Shown one piece after another: positions 47,432-56,345 of a DNA stretch of 64,000 bases; within the stretch, counting starts at the first letter, position 1; each line of letters opens with the position of its first letter. Source of the DNA: Pseudomonas viridiflava (GTDB lineage Bacteria; Pseudomonadota; Gammaproteobacteria; Pseudomonadales; Pseudomonadaceae); assembly GCF_900590885.1 (NCBI RefSeq), contig NZ_UUON01000019.1, forward strand, positions 62,001 to 126,000, written 5' to 3'. The position numbers and the translations under genes are program-made. The notes below the pieces were generated by a model, which was not told the DNA's origin, did not search any database, and saw only the letters and a program-made list of their open reading frames with translations.

Positions 47432-48735
47432 CACGCCGCCCCCTGCATCACCTGCCCGCGACTGTTGGCGCGGCGATACAACGCCAGTGTGGAGCACAGC
47501 GCGCACAGCGCAGCAAACATCATCCAATAGGCCGGCGAGGCCTTATCGCCGGTGATGTGGATAAACCAGGTGGAAATCGCCGGGGTAAAACCACCGAAGA
47601 TCGCGGTCGCCAGGCTGTAGGCCAGGGAGAAACCGGCCACGCGCACTTCCACCGGCATGATTTCAGTCAGCGCCGGGATCATCGCGCCGTTGTACATGCC
47701 ATAGAGGAAGGAGAACCACAGCAGGGTTTCCAGCATATGGGCGAAGCTCGGTGCGTTTACCACGTAGGACAGCGCTGGATAAGCCGTGAGAACGGTCAGC
47801 ACCGTCATGGCGATCAATACCGGCTTGCGGCCGAAGCGGTCACTCAAGGTGCCGCCGATCGGCAGCCAGACAAAGTTCGACACGGCCACCAGCAAGGTCA
47901 CCAGCAGGGCGTCGGAGGTGCTCAGTTGCAGCACGGTCTTGCCGAAGGTCGGTGCGTACACGGTAATCAGGTAGAACGCGGTGGTGGTCATGGCCACCAT
48001 CAGCATGCCGCCGATCACCACGGTCCAGTTTTTCACCAGGGTCGCCAGCACTTCGCGCATGGTCGGACGGTGTTTGCGGTTGGCGAACTCTTCGGTTTCC
48101 TGCAGGTTGCGACGCAGGATGAAGATGAACGGGATGATCACGCAGCCGATGGCGAACGGAATGCGCCAGCCCCAGTCGGCAACCACTGCAGGTTCCATCC
48201 ACACGTTCAGGCCATAGCCCAGTGCGGCGGCGACCACGATGGAGATCTGTTGGCTGCCCGACTGCCAGCTGGTGTAGAAGCCTTTGCGGCCCGGCGTGGC
48301 CATTTCAGACAGGTAAACCGACACACCGCCCAGTTCCGCACCGGCCGAGAAGCCTTGCAGCAAGCGGCCGAGCAGCACCAGCAACGGCGCCCACAGGCCA
48401 ATGGTGTGATAACCGGGCACCAGCACGATCAGCAGGGTGCCGCTGGCCATGATCGACAGGGTCACGATCAACCCTTTGCGGCGACCCACATCGTCGATAT
48501 AGGCACCCAGGATGATTGCGCCCAGCGGTCGCATCAGGAAGCCCGCACCGAACACGGCGAAGGTCATCATTAATGACGCAAACTCATTAGCGGCGGGGAA
48601 GAATGCGGCAGCGATATAGGTAGCGTAGAAACCGAACAGAAAGAAGTCGAACTGTTCGAGGAAGTTGCCCGAAGTAACGCGGAATACCGCACCAACTTTC
48701 GAACGGGCAGAGTCGGGCCGGGTAGGGCTAGTCAT
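47431..48735 (-). CDS. MFS transporter, citrate/tricarballylate:H+ symporter type
   Basis: 434-residue MFS protein of the metabolite:H+ symporter family with 12 helices. Typical motifs are [19 protein letters not shown] at the N-terminus, the A-motif [13 protein letters not shown], and [18 protein letters not shown]. The fold and length match citrate or tricarballylate carriers (TcuC/CitA). The gene is translationally coupled to the ModA-like protein. A LysR-type box lies 100-124 bp upstream and an AANAANAA-type stretch adjoins the start. Confidence 0.85.
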   Translation of the reverse strand: MTSPTRPDSARSKVGAVFRVTSGNFLEQFDFFLFGFYATYIAAAFFPAANEFASLMMTFAVFGAGFLMRPLGAIILGAYIDDVGRRKGLIVTLSIMASGTLLIVLVPGYHTIGLWAPLLVLLGRLLQGFSAGAELGGVSVYLSEMATPGRKGFYTSWQSGSQQISIVVAAALGYGLNVWMEPAVVADWGWRIPFAIGCVIIPFIFILRRNLQETEEFANRKHRPTMREVLATLVKNWTVVIGGMLMVAMTTTAFYLITVYAPTFGKTVLQLSTSDALLVTLLVAVSNFVWLPIGGTLSDRFGRKPVLIAMTVLTVLTAYPALSYVVNAPSFAHMLETLLWFSFLYGMYNGAMIPALTEIMPVEVRVAGFSLAYSLATAIFGGFTPAISTWFIHITGDKASPAYWMMFAALCALCSTLALYRRANSRGQVMQGAA

Positions 48736-48752
48736 GGTTTTGTGTCTCCAGC

Positions 48753-48761
48753 GTTCTTTTT
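48753..48761 (-). promoter_or_regulatory. Candidate Hfq/Crc motif at the MFS gene
   Basis: AAAAAGAAC (minus strand), matching AANAANAA, 18 bp before the ATG and near the GGAG. Short, so chance occurrence is possible. Confidence 0.4.
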
Positions 48762-48834
48762 AAAGTGCTTGTTTCGCCTAAGACCTGGAATAGTGGCTGA
48801 CACATTTAGAAATGATAAGTGACAAATTTGGATA

Positions 48835-48859
48835 GATTGATGTTCATTGGTTATCAATC
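48835..48859. promoter_or_regulatory. LysR-type binding box upstream of the MFS/binding-protein operon
   Basis: GATTGAT and ATCAATC flank exactly 11 bp, giving the T-N11-A core of LysR regulators; it lies 100-124 bp before the MFS start. Confidence 0.68.
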
Positions 48860-48933
48860 GGCGTGCCGGTCAAAAATCCTGCCCTGTTCTATGCTTGAAA
48901 GGTGTGACCAATGCTGACGAACAGGAGGTGGCG

Positions 48934-49077
48934 ATGGGCAACGAGCAAAAGCGCGGCGATGGGCCGGAGCGTGAGCAGCCCCGGCAACGCGAAGAGGAAA
49001 AACCGCAGACCTGGAAACATCCGGACGATGGTACGGAGCTTTCCGAGCGGGATCAGGAGCGACCGCTCAAACCCTGA
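48934..49077 (+). CDS. Small charged protein (47 aa)
   Basis: A 47-residue highly charged, disordered-looking protein (MGNEQKRGDGPEREQPRQRE then EEKPQTWKHPDDG). An excellent AGGAGG lies 5 nt before the ATG. No hydrophobic segment. It resembles the small hydrophilic proteins annotated as hypothetical throughout pseudomonads. Function unknown. Confidence 0.65.
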   Translation: MGNEQKRGDGPEREQPRQREEEKPQTWKHPDDGTELSERDQERPLKP

Positions 49078-49100
49078 TTAACCCCGGCATGACGATCAAT

Positions 49101-49130
49101 CTGTGGAAGCGGGCAAACCTGCTTCCACAG
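49101..49130. repeat. Inverted repeat (10-bp arms)
   Basis: CTGTGGAAGC and GCTTCCACAG flank 10 bp, just after the small protein and before the end of the minus-strand gene. No T-tract; may be a REP-like palindrome or a hairpin between convergent genes. Confidence 0.55.
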
Positions 49131-49132
49131 GG

Positions 49133-49309
49133 TCACACCAGCAACGACGTCGGAAACCCCGACGCCAACACCAGAAACGCCACTACTGCCGCCAGGCACA
49201 AGCCGACAAACACCCGCAACAACGTGCGGGCGGTGGGGTGGGCGACAAAACGGATGACCCAGAGGCAGAACCCGGCCACGACGATGGCCAAGGCGAGAAT
49301 GACCAGCAC
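49133..49309 (-). CDS. Small two-helix membrane protein (58 aa)
   Basis: A 58-residue reading beginning with GTG at 49309 (AGGA about 9 nt upstream; a stop codon lies seven codons upstream, so no other start is available). It encodes two hydrophobic helices, VLVILALAIVVAGFCLWVI and LLRVFVGLCLAAVVAFLVLA, separated by RFVAHPTART. The pattern looks like a genuine small membrane protein. Function unknown. Confidence 0.62.
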   Translation of the reverse strand: MLVILALAIVVAGFCLWVIRFVAHPTARTLLRVFVGLCLAAVVAFLVLASGFPTSLLV

Positions 49310-49437
49310 GATGGTGTTCCTGAGACCTTAAAGAGCTGATTTATAGTCCCAAAGGCCGCAGATGAACAGTGCGCACATAGACGCAGCCCCCGGGGCTTTC
49401 TAAACTGCGGCTTGTCTTGGGGAAGGGGCAGGCGCCG

Positions 49438-50361
49438 ATGAATCGCAATGAATTACGCAAGGCCGACATCAACCTGATGGTGGTCTTCGAAGCACTGATG
49501 CTGGAGCGCAACGTAACGCGGGTGGCAGAGAAGCTGTTTCTCGGCCAGCCGACCATCAGCTCGGCCCTCAACCGTTTGCGCACCTTGTTCAACGACCCGT
49601 TGTTTATTCGCGTCGGCCACCGCATGGAGCCCACCGCGCGGGCCGAAGAAATCATTCAGCACTTGTCGCCGGCCCTGGATTCGTTGTCGTCGGCCTTGAG
49701 CCTGACCCACGATTTCGACCCGTCCATCAGCACCATGACCTTTCGCATCGGCCTGTCCGATGACGTCGAATTCGGCCTGTTGCCGCCGTTGCTGCGCGCC
49801 CTGCGCCAGGAAGCGCCGCAGGTGGTATTTGTGGTGCAGCATGTCGACTACTGGCGGATTCCCGATCTGCTGGCGTCCGGCGATATCACCGTGGGCATCA
49901 CCCAGACCCGTGGCCTGCCAGCGAATGCCAAACGCAAGCTGTTGCGCCATATCCGCCCGCGCCTGTTGCGCGCGGATGCGTCCGACACACCGCTGACCCT
50001 CGATGAATATTGCTCACGCCCCCATGTGCTGGTGTCCCACACCGCCAACGTGTCGGGGTTTGCCGATGAGTGGCTGGCCGAAATCGGCCGCAAGCGCCAT
50101 GTGGTGTTGTCGGTGCCGCAATACAGCGCGTTGCCGGCCTTGCTTGCCGGCACCGACCTGATCGCCAGCCTGCCGGACTACACCGCCGAAGCCATGGCGG
50201 TCTCGGGCAATCTGTTCTGTGAGCCGTTTCCGTTCGAGACGCCGACCCTGGATTTGTCCATGGTCTGGCTCAGCCATGTAGACACCGACCCGGCCGAGCG
50301 CTGGGTGCGGTCGCGACTGGAAGCCTTCATGAGTGATCGAGGGCTTGGGACCAAGGCTTGA
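49438..50361 (+). CDS. LysR-family regulator
   Basis: 307-residue LysR regulator: helix-turn-helix in the first 65 residues (LMVVFEALMLERNVTRVAEK, GQPTISSALNRLRTLFNDPL), effector domain after 95. The ATG at 49438 begins the family homology; AAGGGGC is placed upstream. It sits 54 bp before the CHMI-like gene on the same strand, but a LysR usually regulates divergent genes, so its target is uncertain. Confidence 0.85.
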   Translation: MNRNELRKADINLMVVFEALMLERNVTRVAEKLFLGQPTISSALNRLRTLFNDPLFIRVGHRMEPTARAEEIIQHLSPALDSLSSALSLTHDFDPSISTMTFRIGLSDDVEFGLLPPLLRALRQEAPQVVFVVQHVDYWRIPDLLASGDITVGITQTRGLPANAKRKLLRHIRPRLLRADASDTPLTLDEYCSRPHVLVSHTANVSGFADEWLAEIGRKRHVVLSVPQYSALPALLAGTDLIASLPDYTAEAMAVSGNLFCEPFPFETPTLDLSMVWLSHVDTDPAERWVRSRLEAFMSDRGLGTKA

Positions 50362-50415
50362 AGCTTTTTCCGTGATATATCTACGAACCTTCCTACGACT
50401 AACTCGGAGCCAACC

Positions 50416-50778
50416 ATGCCGCACCTGCACCTGGAATACACCGCCAACCTGACCAACCTCGCCGTCGAGAAAACCCTGTTGCGGCTCAACAACGTGCTGA
50501 TGGCGTCCGGGCAGTTCGGTTCCGAGTTCGATATCAAAAGCCGCGCGGTGAAAATCGAGACCTTTCAGGTCGGCACTTCCCTAAGCCCGCGCGGTTTTAT
50601 CGCAGTGAAGCTGTCGCTGCTCAGTGGGCGCTCGCCGCAGGTCAAGCAGGAGTTGTCGCAGAGTCTGTTGGCGGCGTTGCAGGACACGAGCGACTGGCCG
50701 GCGGATGTGCAGGTTCAACTCAGTGTCCTGCTGGTTGACATGGATCGTGATTCCTACAGCAAAGTCGCCATTGGTTAG
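50416..50778 (+). CDS. 5-carboxymethyl-2-hydroxymuconate isomerase (CHMI) family protein
   Basis: 120-residue tautomerase-superfamily protein. The N-terminus MPHLHLEYTANL supplies the catalytic Pro1 after Met removal, as in HpcD/HpaF, which isomerises 5-carboxymethyl-2-hydroxymuconate in homoprotocatechuate breakdown. The other genes of that pathway are absent from the window, so it could be an orphan enzyme or a relative with a different substrate. GGAGCC is placed before the ATG. Confidence 0.83.
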   Translation: MPHLHLEYTANLTNLAVEKTLLRLNNVLMASGQFGSEFDIKSRAVKIETFQVGTSLSPRGFIAVKLSLLSGRSPQVKQELSQSLLAALQDTSDWPADVQVQLSVLLVDMDRDSYSKVAIG

Positions 50779-50781
50779 GGC

Positions 50782-51717
50782 TTACAGCAGGCCCTGATCC
50801 GCGCACACCTTCACCACCTGCTCACGAAACCAGGTATTGGCGCTGTCCTGTTCACTGGTTTCATTCCACTGCATATCCAGGGTGAACCCCGGTAACCCGT
50901 TCGGCGCCTCGCAATGGCCGAACACCGTGGCCGGCGCCAGCAGCTTTTGCACGCGACGCGGCAGGGTGACGATAAAGTCGGTGCCGGTGATCATTTTCAA
51001 CGCCGCGCCATAGCTGTTGGCCCGTGCGATCACCTGGCGCTTGTGGGCCTGGCGCGCGAGCCAGCCGTCGATCATGTTGGTGTCGGAGGTCCACGGCGTG
51101 GGGAATACGTGGCGCCGTTCCACGAACGATTGCAGGCTGAATGCCGGCTCCCGGGGCGCCGAGCGTTTATCGAAGACACACACCAGGTCGTCTTCCAGCA
51201 GCATCTGGGTCTTGAAATCCTTGTGGGCGCGATGGAAATGCGGGCCGAAGCAGATCACCAGATCCAGGCGGCCTTCGCGCAAGTCGTCGGCGGGGATATC
51301 GGTTTCCAGCTTCTGCACATTGACGATCACCGGCAGGTCGGCGCGGTCGAAATTCTTCAACAGGCGCGGCAGGATCAGCTGTTCGAAATATTCCGGTGCG
51401 CACACGTTGAACGTCACGGCCTTCTGAGTCGGGTCGAAGGCCTGGCCACCGGCGTGGCAGAGGTTGATGCTTTCGAGGATTTTCTGCACATGGCCGTACA
51501 TGGTGGTGGCCTTGTACGTAGGACGCATACCCGCCCGTGTGTTGATAAACAGCTCATCCTCGAAACTGGTGCGCAATTTCTTCAGGCTGTAGCTCACGGT
51601 GGACTGGCTGACAAACAGCGTTTCTGACACCTCGGTAACGCTGCTCTGGTCGTAGACGGCGATAAACACCATCAAGTCTTGCATATCGAGTTTTCTGAGC
51701 AAGTTACTGTTTAACAT
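50782..51717 (-). CDS. LysR-family regulator
   Basis: 311-residue LysR regulator: helix-turn-helix near the N-terminus (LMVFIAVYDQSSVTEVSE, SQSTVSYSLKKLRTSF) and an effector domain. It is convergent with the CHMI-like gene, 3 bp apart. Its natural target may be the nearby CynX-like transporter gene, also on the minus strand upstream, but no operator is obvious. Three LysR genes occur within about 8 kb here. Confidence 0.83.
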   Translation of the reverse strand: MLNSNLLRKLDMQDLMVFIAVYDQSSVTEVSETLFVSQSTVSYSLKKLRTSFEDELFINTRAGMRPTYKATTMYGHVQKILESINLCHAGGQAFDPTQKAVTFNVCAPEYFEQLILPRLLKNFDRADLPVIVNVQKLETDIPADDLREGRLDLVICFGPHFHRAHKDFKTQMLLEDDLVCVFDKRSAPREPAFSLQSFVERRHVFPTPWTSDTNMIDGWLARQAHKRQVIARANSYGAALKMITGTDFIVTLPRRVQKLLAPATVFGHCEAPNGLPGFTLDMQWNETSEQDSANTWFREQVVKVCADQGLL

Positions 51718-51853
51718 CGGTTCCGTCCGTAAACCCTTGCACCGAACTCAGCACAAGACAGCGCAAAAGCTTAACGGAACGGACGTGCCACTAGAAAGCG
51801 CTGTAGGTCGTTTCTATGTTTGTTGTGGGACAAATACTGTTGGCAACACGACG

Positions 51854-53041
51854 TCAGCGGATATGCCGCGCGTAATGCTGTGGGTTGAAGCGCGTGACAA
51901 TCAGCAGCATCACCACGACCACGGTGGTCAGTGACCACCAGGCCCATTCAAAGCTGCCGAGTTGGTCACGGATCATCCCGGCAATCAGTGGCGACAGGCC
52001 AGCAATCAGGTAGCCGATACCTTGCACAAAAGCCGTCAGGCCACCGGCGCGGCGCGGGTTGTCCAGGTGGTCGAGGGACAGGATCAGGCTCATCGGGAAC
52101 AGCCCGCCGATTCCCAGGCCCAGCAGGCACGGCCATAGCAGGCTCAGATGCTGCGGCGCAAGAATCAGGCCGCAGAAGCCGAGGATGATCAGCACCAGCA
52201 GCACCGCGACCACGCCGCGTTTATCCTGGCGACGGTTGGCGATGGCCGGGGTGACCAGGCCGGACACCACTTCCATTGCGGTCAGAAAGCCCAGCAGCAA
52301 ACCGGCGTTCTGCTCGCTCCAGCCTTGCTCCACGTAGTACGGCGCCAGCCACGCCAGTACACAGGTGTAGGACGCGGTGCCGAGGCCAAAAAAGATCGCC
52401 AGCAACCAGGCGCGGCGATTGCCGAAAAACGACTCCTGCGCGCCGGCCCCGGCGTGCGGCAACGGCGGCAACACTGCGCGCTGGGCACACCAGAACACCA
52501 GGGCCAGCAACGCCAGCGCGGCCCAGATCGCCAGGCCGATGCGCCAGCTGCCGGTCTGCACCTGCACGAAGGGCGAGAACGACGCGGCCAACGCCGCACC
52601 GCCCATGATGGCGGTGACATACAAGCCCATGAACAGTGAAACGTTGTCGCTGAAACGCGATTTGATCAGCGCCGGCATCAACGCCTGAATCATCGCAATC
52701 CCCACGCCGGCCGCGATGGCACTGACGATCAGCTCCAGCGCCGAATCCAGGAACAAGCGCGACAGTGTGGCCACGCCAATCACCAGCAACGACAGCACGA
52801 TGCTGCGGTGTTCGCCAAACCGCTTGGCCAGGCCCATGCCGAAAAACATCGCCAAACCCATCGCCATCACCGGCAGCATGGTCAGCAAGGCGGCGCTGCT
52901 GAAACTCAACGGCACGTCGGCGCGAATCGATGACAGCAGCGGCCCCACGGCGGCCATCGACGGGCGCAGGTTAAGGGCGACCAGCACCACGCTGATCATC
53001 AGCCAGAGGGCGGTGGCGGGTTTTGCGTGAACGGTTTCCAT
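51854..53041 (-). CDS. MFS transporter, CynX/NimT family
   Basis: 395-residue MFS protein with 12 predicted helices; the early motif VVLVALNLRPSMAAVGPLLS is typical of the CynX (cyanate) / NimT (2-nitroimidazole) group. The start METVHAKPATALWL is chosen over an upstream in-frame Met for position relative to AAGG. It has no cyanase or cyanate-related neighbour, so its substrate is unknown. Confidence 0.8.
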   Translation of the reverse strand: METVHAKPATALWLMISVVLVALNLRPSMAAVGPLLSSIRADVPLSFSSAALLTMLPVMAMGLAMFFGMGLAKRFGEHRSIVLSLLVIGVATLSRLFLDSALELIVSAIAAGVGIAMIQALMPALIKSRFSDNVSLFMGLYVTAIMGGAALAASFSPFVQVQTGSWRIGLAIWAALALLALVFWCAQRAVLPPLPHAGAGAQESFFGNRRAWLLAIFFGLGTASYTCVLAWLAPYYVEQGWSEQNAGLLLGFLTAMEVVSGLVTPAIANRRQDKRGVVAVLLVLIILGFCGLILAPQHLSLLWPCLLGLGIGGLFPMSLILSLDHLDNPRRAGGLTAFVQGIGYLIAGLSPLIAGMIRDQLGSFEWAWWSLTTVVVVMLLIVTRFNPQHYARHIR

Positions 53042-53155
53042 GGGCAAGCCTTGAATGAACAAGGGCGAATCAGGCCACGTAGCGGGCAGAGCGGCAAATC
53101 AGAAACTCGCAGGCACTATTGAAAAAATGGGCAACTGATACACCTGAGATCAAAA

Positions 53156-53167
53156 TGTGGGAGGGGG
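53156..53167. repeat. Single half-REP next to the aldehyde dehydrogenase stop
   Basis: TGTGGGAGGGGG, lacking a partner arm; it ends 3 bp from the aldehyde dehydrogenase stop codon. Probably a degraded REP. Confidence 0.6.
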
Positions 53168-53169
53168 TG

Positions 53170-54612
53170 TTAGACCGACCTAATCACATGCTTGATCTCC
53201 TGAAACGCCGCCAACCCCCACGGCCCCAACTCACGGCCGATGCTGCTTTGCTTGTAACCGCCCCACGCCGTCTGCGGGAAGATCACCTGCGGGGCGTTGA
53301 TCCACACCAACCCGGCCTGCAACGCGTTGGCCACGCGCTCGGCGGTTTCGGCATGGGCGCTGACCACGCTGGCCACCAGGCCGAAATCGCTGTCATTGGC
53401 CAAGGCGATGGCCTCGGCCTCAGTGGCAAAACGTCTTACGCACAACACCGGGCCAAAGATTTCTTCGTTCCACAACGCGCTGTCCAACGGCACATCGGCG
53501 AACACCGTAGGGCGAATGAAATAACCCTTCGCCAGCTCGGCCGGGCGCTCCCCGCCACACAGCAACCGCGCGCCATCCTGTACGCCACGCTGGATATGCC
53601 CCAGCACCCGCTGATACTGCGCACGGTTGATCAGCGCGCCCATTTCCACGTCTTCGGCAAACGGGTCGGCTACGCGAATCCCTTCAGCCCGCGCCTGCAA
53701 ACGCTGCAGGAATTCATCCACCAGGCTGTCAGCCACCAGCACGCGGCTGGTGGCGGAACAGATTTGCCCGGCGTTGAAAAAACCTCCGCCACACGCCAGC
53801 TCTACCGCCAGGTCAAGGTCGGCATCCGCCAGCACCAGCAGCGAAGATTTACCCCCCAGTTCCAGGCTCACGCCCTTGATGGTTTCGGCGGCGCGTTGCA
53901 TCACCTGCACCCCCACGGCGTTGCTGCCGGTGAAGGAAATCTTCGCCACGCGGCGGTCGGCGGCCAGCGGTGCACCCACGGCCAAGCCGGTGCCGCAGAC
54001 CAGATTGAACACCCCGGCCGGGAAGCCGGCATCGGCAATAATCTGTGCCAATTGCAGCTCTGCCAATGGCGTGACTTCCGACGGTTTGAGTACCACGCAG
54101 CAACCGGCGGCGAGGGCCGGGGCGAGTTTCCACGCGGTGGTCACCATCGGGAAATTCCACGGCACGATCAACCCCACCACGCCGCACGGCTCGCGGCGCA
54201 GGCGCGCGCTGAAGTCTTCGCTGGGCAGGGCCACCGGGCTGTCCTGGCCGGCGTCCATGCCTTCGGCGATCGCGGCGTAGTACTCGAAGGTGGCGATCAC
54301 GTCGTCCACATCGATGCCCGCTTCGAACAACGGCTTGCCGTTGTTGCTCGACTGCACGTGCATCAACTGTTCGCGCTGTTCGCTCACACCCTGGGCGACC
54401 TTGCGCAACAGCGCGCCACGGTCACGGCCAGTGCTTTTCGACCAGTCGGCAAAGGCCGCGCTGGCGGCGTCGACCGCTTGGGTCACCGCGCCCGCATCGC
54501 CGACGCTGACCTGGGCCAACGCTTGCTCGGTGGCCGGGTTGATCACCTCGAGCACCTCAACACCTGCACGCCACGCGCCGTTGATATACACACCGTTCAA
54601 CACCGCGTTCAT
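53170..54612 (-). CDS. Aldehyde dehydrogenase, likely 4-guanidinobutyraldehyde dehydrogenase
   Basis: 480-residue NAD(P)-dependent aldehyde dehydrogenase: nucleotide fold with FTGSNAVG (about 227-234), catalytic Glu 251 (SLELGGKS) and Cys 285 (NAGQICSATSR). It overlaps the stop of the AruI-like decarboxylase by 4 bp, so the two are coupled. AruI releases 4-guanidinobutyraldehyde, which this enzyme probably oxidises to 4-guanidinobutyrate, a role often filled by KauB-type enzymes. By sequence alone betaine-aldehyde-type activity is also possible. Confidence 0.78.
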   Translation of the reverse strand: MNAVLNGVYINGAWRAGVEVLEVINPATEQALAQVSVGDAGAVTQAVDAASAAFADWSKSTGRDRGALLRKVAQGVSEQREQLMHVQSSNNGKPLFEAGIDVDDVIATFEYYAAIAEGMDAGQDSPVALPSEDFSARLRREPCGVVGLIVPWNFPMVTTAWKLAPALAAGCCVVLKPSEVTPLAELQLAQIIADAGFPAGVFNLVCGTGLAVGAPLAADRRVAKISFTGSNAVGVQVMQRAAETIKGVSLELGGKSSLLVLADADLDLAVELACGGGFFNAGQICSATSRVLVADSLVDEFLQRLQARAEGIRVADPFAEDVEMGALINRAQYQRVLGHIQRGVQDGARLLCGGERPAELAKGYFIRPTVFADVPLDSALWNEEIFGPVLCVRRFATEAEAIALANDSDFGLVASVVSAHAETAERVANALQAGLVWINAPQVIFPQTAWGGYKQSSIGRELGPWGLAAFQEIKHVIRSV

Positions 54613-56234
54613 TCCGCCACCTCGTTCATCCAAAGCCCTTGGTCAATTTCAATCAGCGTCGGCCCCTGGCGATCAGCGGCAGTGCGCAAGGCGGTGCGCA
54701 ACGATTCGATTCCCTGGATGCGTTCAGCCGCGCAGCCCAGGGCCTTGGCCACACCGATAAAGTCCGGCGTGTAGATGTCCACACCCACCGGCTCGATGGC
54801 GCGGTTGAGCATGTATTTCTTGATCTCTTCATAGCCCTGGTTATTCCACAGCAGCACGATCACCGGCGTGCGCGCCTCCACCGCGCTGGCCAGTTCCGGC
54901 AGGCTGAATTGCAGCCCGCCGTCGCCGATCAGGCACACCACCGGTTGCCCATCGCCACGCCCCAGCCAGGCGCCGATGGCGGCGGGCAGGGCGTAGCCCA
55001 GGGTGCCGTAGCCGGTGGACGAGTTGAACCAGCGGCGCGGGTGGTCGGGGTTCAGGGTCAGGTTGCCGCTGTACACCGGTTGGGTCGAATCGCCCACCAG
55101 CACCGCGCCGGGCAGTTCTTTCAGAATGGTGTTGAGGAACAGGGTTTGTGCGCGGGTGGCGGCGTCCCAGGTGGGCGTCAATTCAGCCCACAAACGGGCG
55201 ACTCGCGGCGCGCCCCAGTGTGGCTCGCGGGTAGCCAAAGGCTGGCTGCTCAGCTCGGCCAGCAAGGCCTCGGCGGCGATCTGCGCGTCGGCCACCAGCG
55301 CGACCTGCGGCGGGTAGTTGCGCACGCTCTGGTCGGGGTCGATATCGATGCGCAGCAATGCGCCGGGGATTTCAAAGCCGCCGGCGAAGGTCACGTCGTA
55401 GTCGGTTTCCGCCAGCTCGGTGCCAATCGCCAGCACCACGTCGGCTTCGGCCACCAGCGCGCGGGTCGCCACCAGGGTTTGGGTCGAGCCGATCAGCAGC
55501 GGGTGGTCGCCAGGCAGCATGCCCTTGGCGTTGATGGTCAGGGCCACCGGTGCGCCAAGGGCTTCGGCCAAGCGGGTCAATGCAGGGGCGGCATCAATGG
55601 CACCGCCACCGGCGAGGATCAGCGGGCGTTTGGCGGCTGCCAGCAACTGGCTCATCTGCGTCACCGCCGCTGGTGCCGCACCGGCACGCGCCACGCTGAC
55701 TGGTTCGCTGCCGAGCAGCGCGTCGGCGTTTTCCACCAGCACATCCAGCGGAATCTCGATATGCACCGGGCGCGGCCGGCCCGCCTGGAACAGCGCAAAC
55801 GCGCGCGCCAGCACGCCGGGCAACTCCGCCGCCGACATCAAGGTATGCGAGAACGCCGCCACGCCGGCAATCATCGCGCTCTGGTTCGGCAGCTCATGCA
55901 GCTTGCCGCGCCCGCCGCCCAACTGGCTGCGCGATTGCACGCTGGAAATCACCAGCATCGGGATCGAGTCGGCGTAGGCCTGGCCCATGGCGGTGGTGAT
56001 ATTGGTCATGCCGGGGCCGGTGATGATGAAGCACACACCCGGCTTGCCGCTGGTGCGCGCGTAACCGTCGGCCATAAAGCCGGCGCCCTGTTCGTGGCGC
56101 GGGGTGACGTGGCGGATGCTGGACCGGGCCAGGCCGCGATACAGCTCCACGGTGTGCACGCCGGGGATGCCGAACACCTGGTCCACGCCGTAGCGTTCCA
56201 GGAGGTGGACCAATACTTCGCCGCAGGTCGCCAT
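54609..56234 (-). CDS. aruI: 2-ketoarginine (5-guanidino-2-oxopentanoate) decarboxylase AruI
   Basis: 541-residue thiamin diphosphate enzyme. The N-terminus MATCGEVLVHLLERYGVDQV and FGIPGVHTVELYRGLARSSI match my recollection of AruI of the arginine transaminase pathway; the TPP motif GDGGLQFSLPEL...NN is intact in the C-terminal third, and the catalytic Glu (HEQGAGFMADG) near 50 is present. It decarboxylates 2-ketoarginine to 4-guanidinobutyraldehyde. No AruH transaminase is in the window. Other acetolactate-synthase-like decarboxylases are alternatives. Confidence 0.8.
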   Translation of the reverse strand: MATCGEVLVHLLERYGVDQVFGIPGVHTVELYRGLARSSIRHVTPRHEQGAGFMADGYARTSGKPGVCFIITGPGMTNITTAMGQAYADSIPMLVISSVQSRSQLGGGRGKLHELPNQSAMIAGVAAFSHTLMSAAELPGVLARAFALFQAGRPRPVHIEIPLDVLVENADALLGSEPVSVARAGAAPAAVTQMSQLLAAAKRPLILAGGGAIDAAPALTRLAEALGAPVALTINAKGMLPGDHPLLIGSTQTLVATRALVAEADVVLAIGTELAETDYDVTFAGGFEIPGALLRIDIDPDQSVRNYPPQVALVADAQIAAEALLAELSSQPLATREPHWGAPRVARLWAELTPTWDAATRAQTLFLNTILKELPGAVLVGDSTQPVYSGNLTLNPDHPRRWFNSSTGYGTLGYALPAAIGAWLGRGDGQPVVCLIGDGGLQFSLPELASAVEARTPVIVLLWNNQGYEEIKKYMLNRAIEPVGVDIYTPDFIGVAKALGCAAERIQGIESLRTALRTAADRQGPTLIEIDQGLWMNEVAE

Positions 56235-56314
56235 GCATGTCGCTCTTGTTATGGATTCGAGGCGCTATTGGAGCGGTTGGCCGGTAGCGGCAACAATCGA
56301 TAAAAAGTCATACT

Positions 56315-56337
56315 AGCCATGTCCTCACGTCATGGCT
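56315..56337. promoter_or_regulatory. Inverted repeat in the aruI/LysR divergent region
   Basis: AGCCATG and CATGGCT flank 9 bp, just before the LysR start at 56346. Candidate autoregulatory site; it overlaps an alternative upstream start (56319). Confidence 0.45.
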
Positions 56338-56345
56338 CAGCCCCT

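Noticed and set aside
49101..49130. Intrinsic terminator
   Set aside because: Good stem but no run of Ts on either side.
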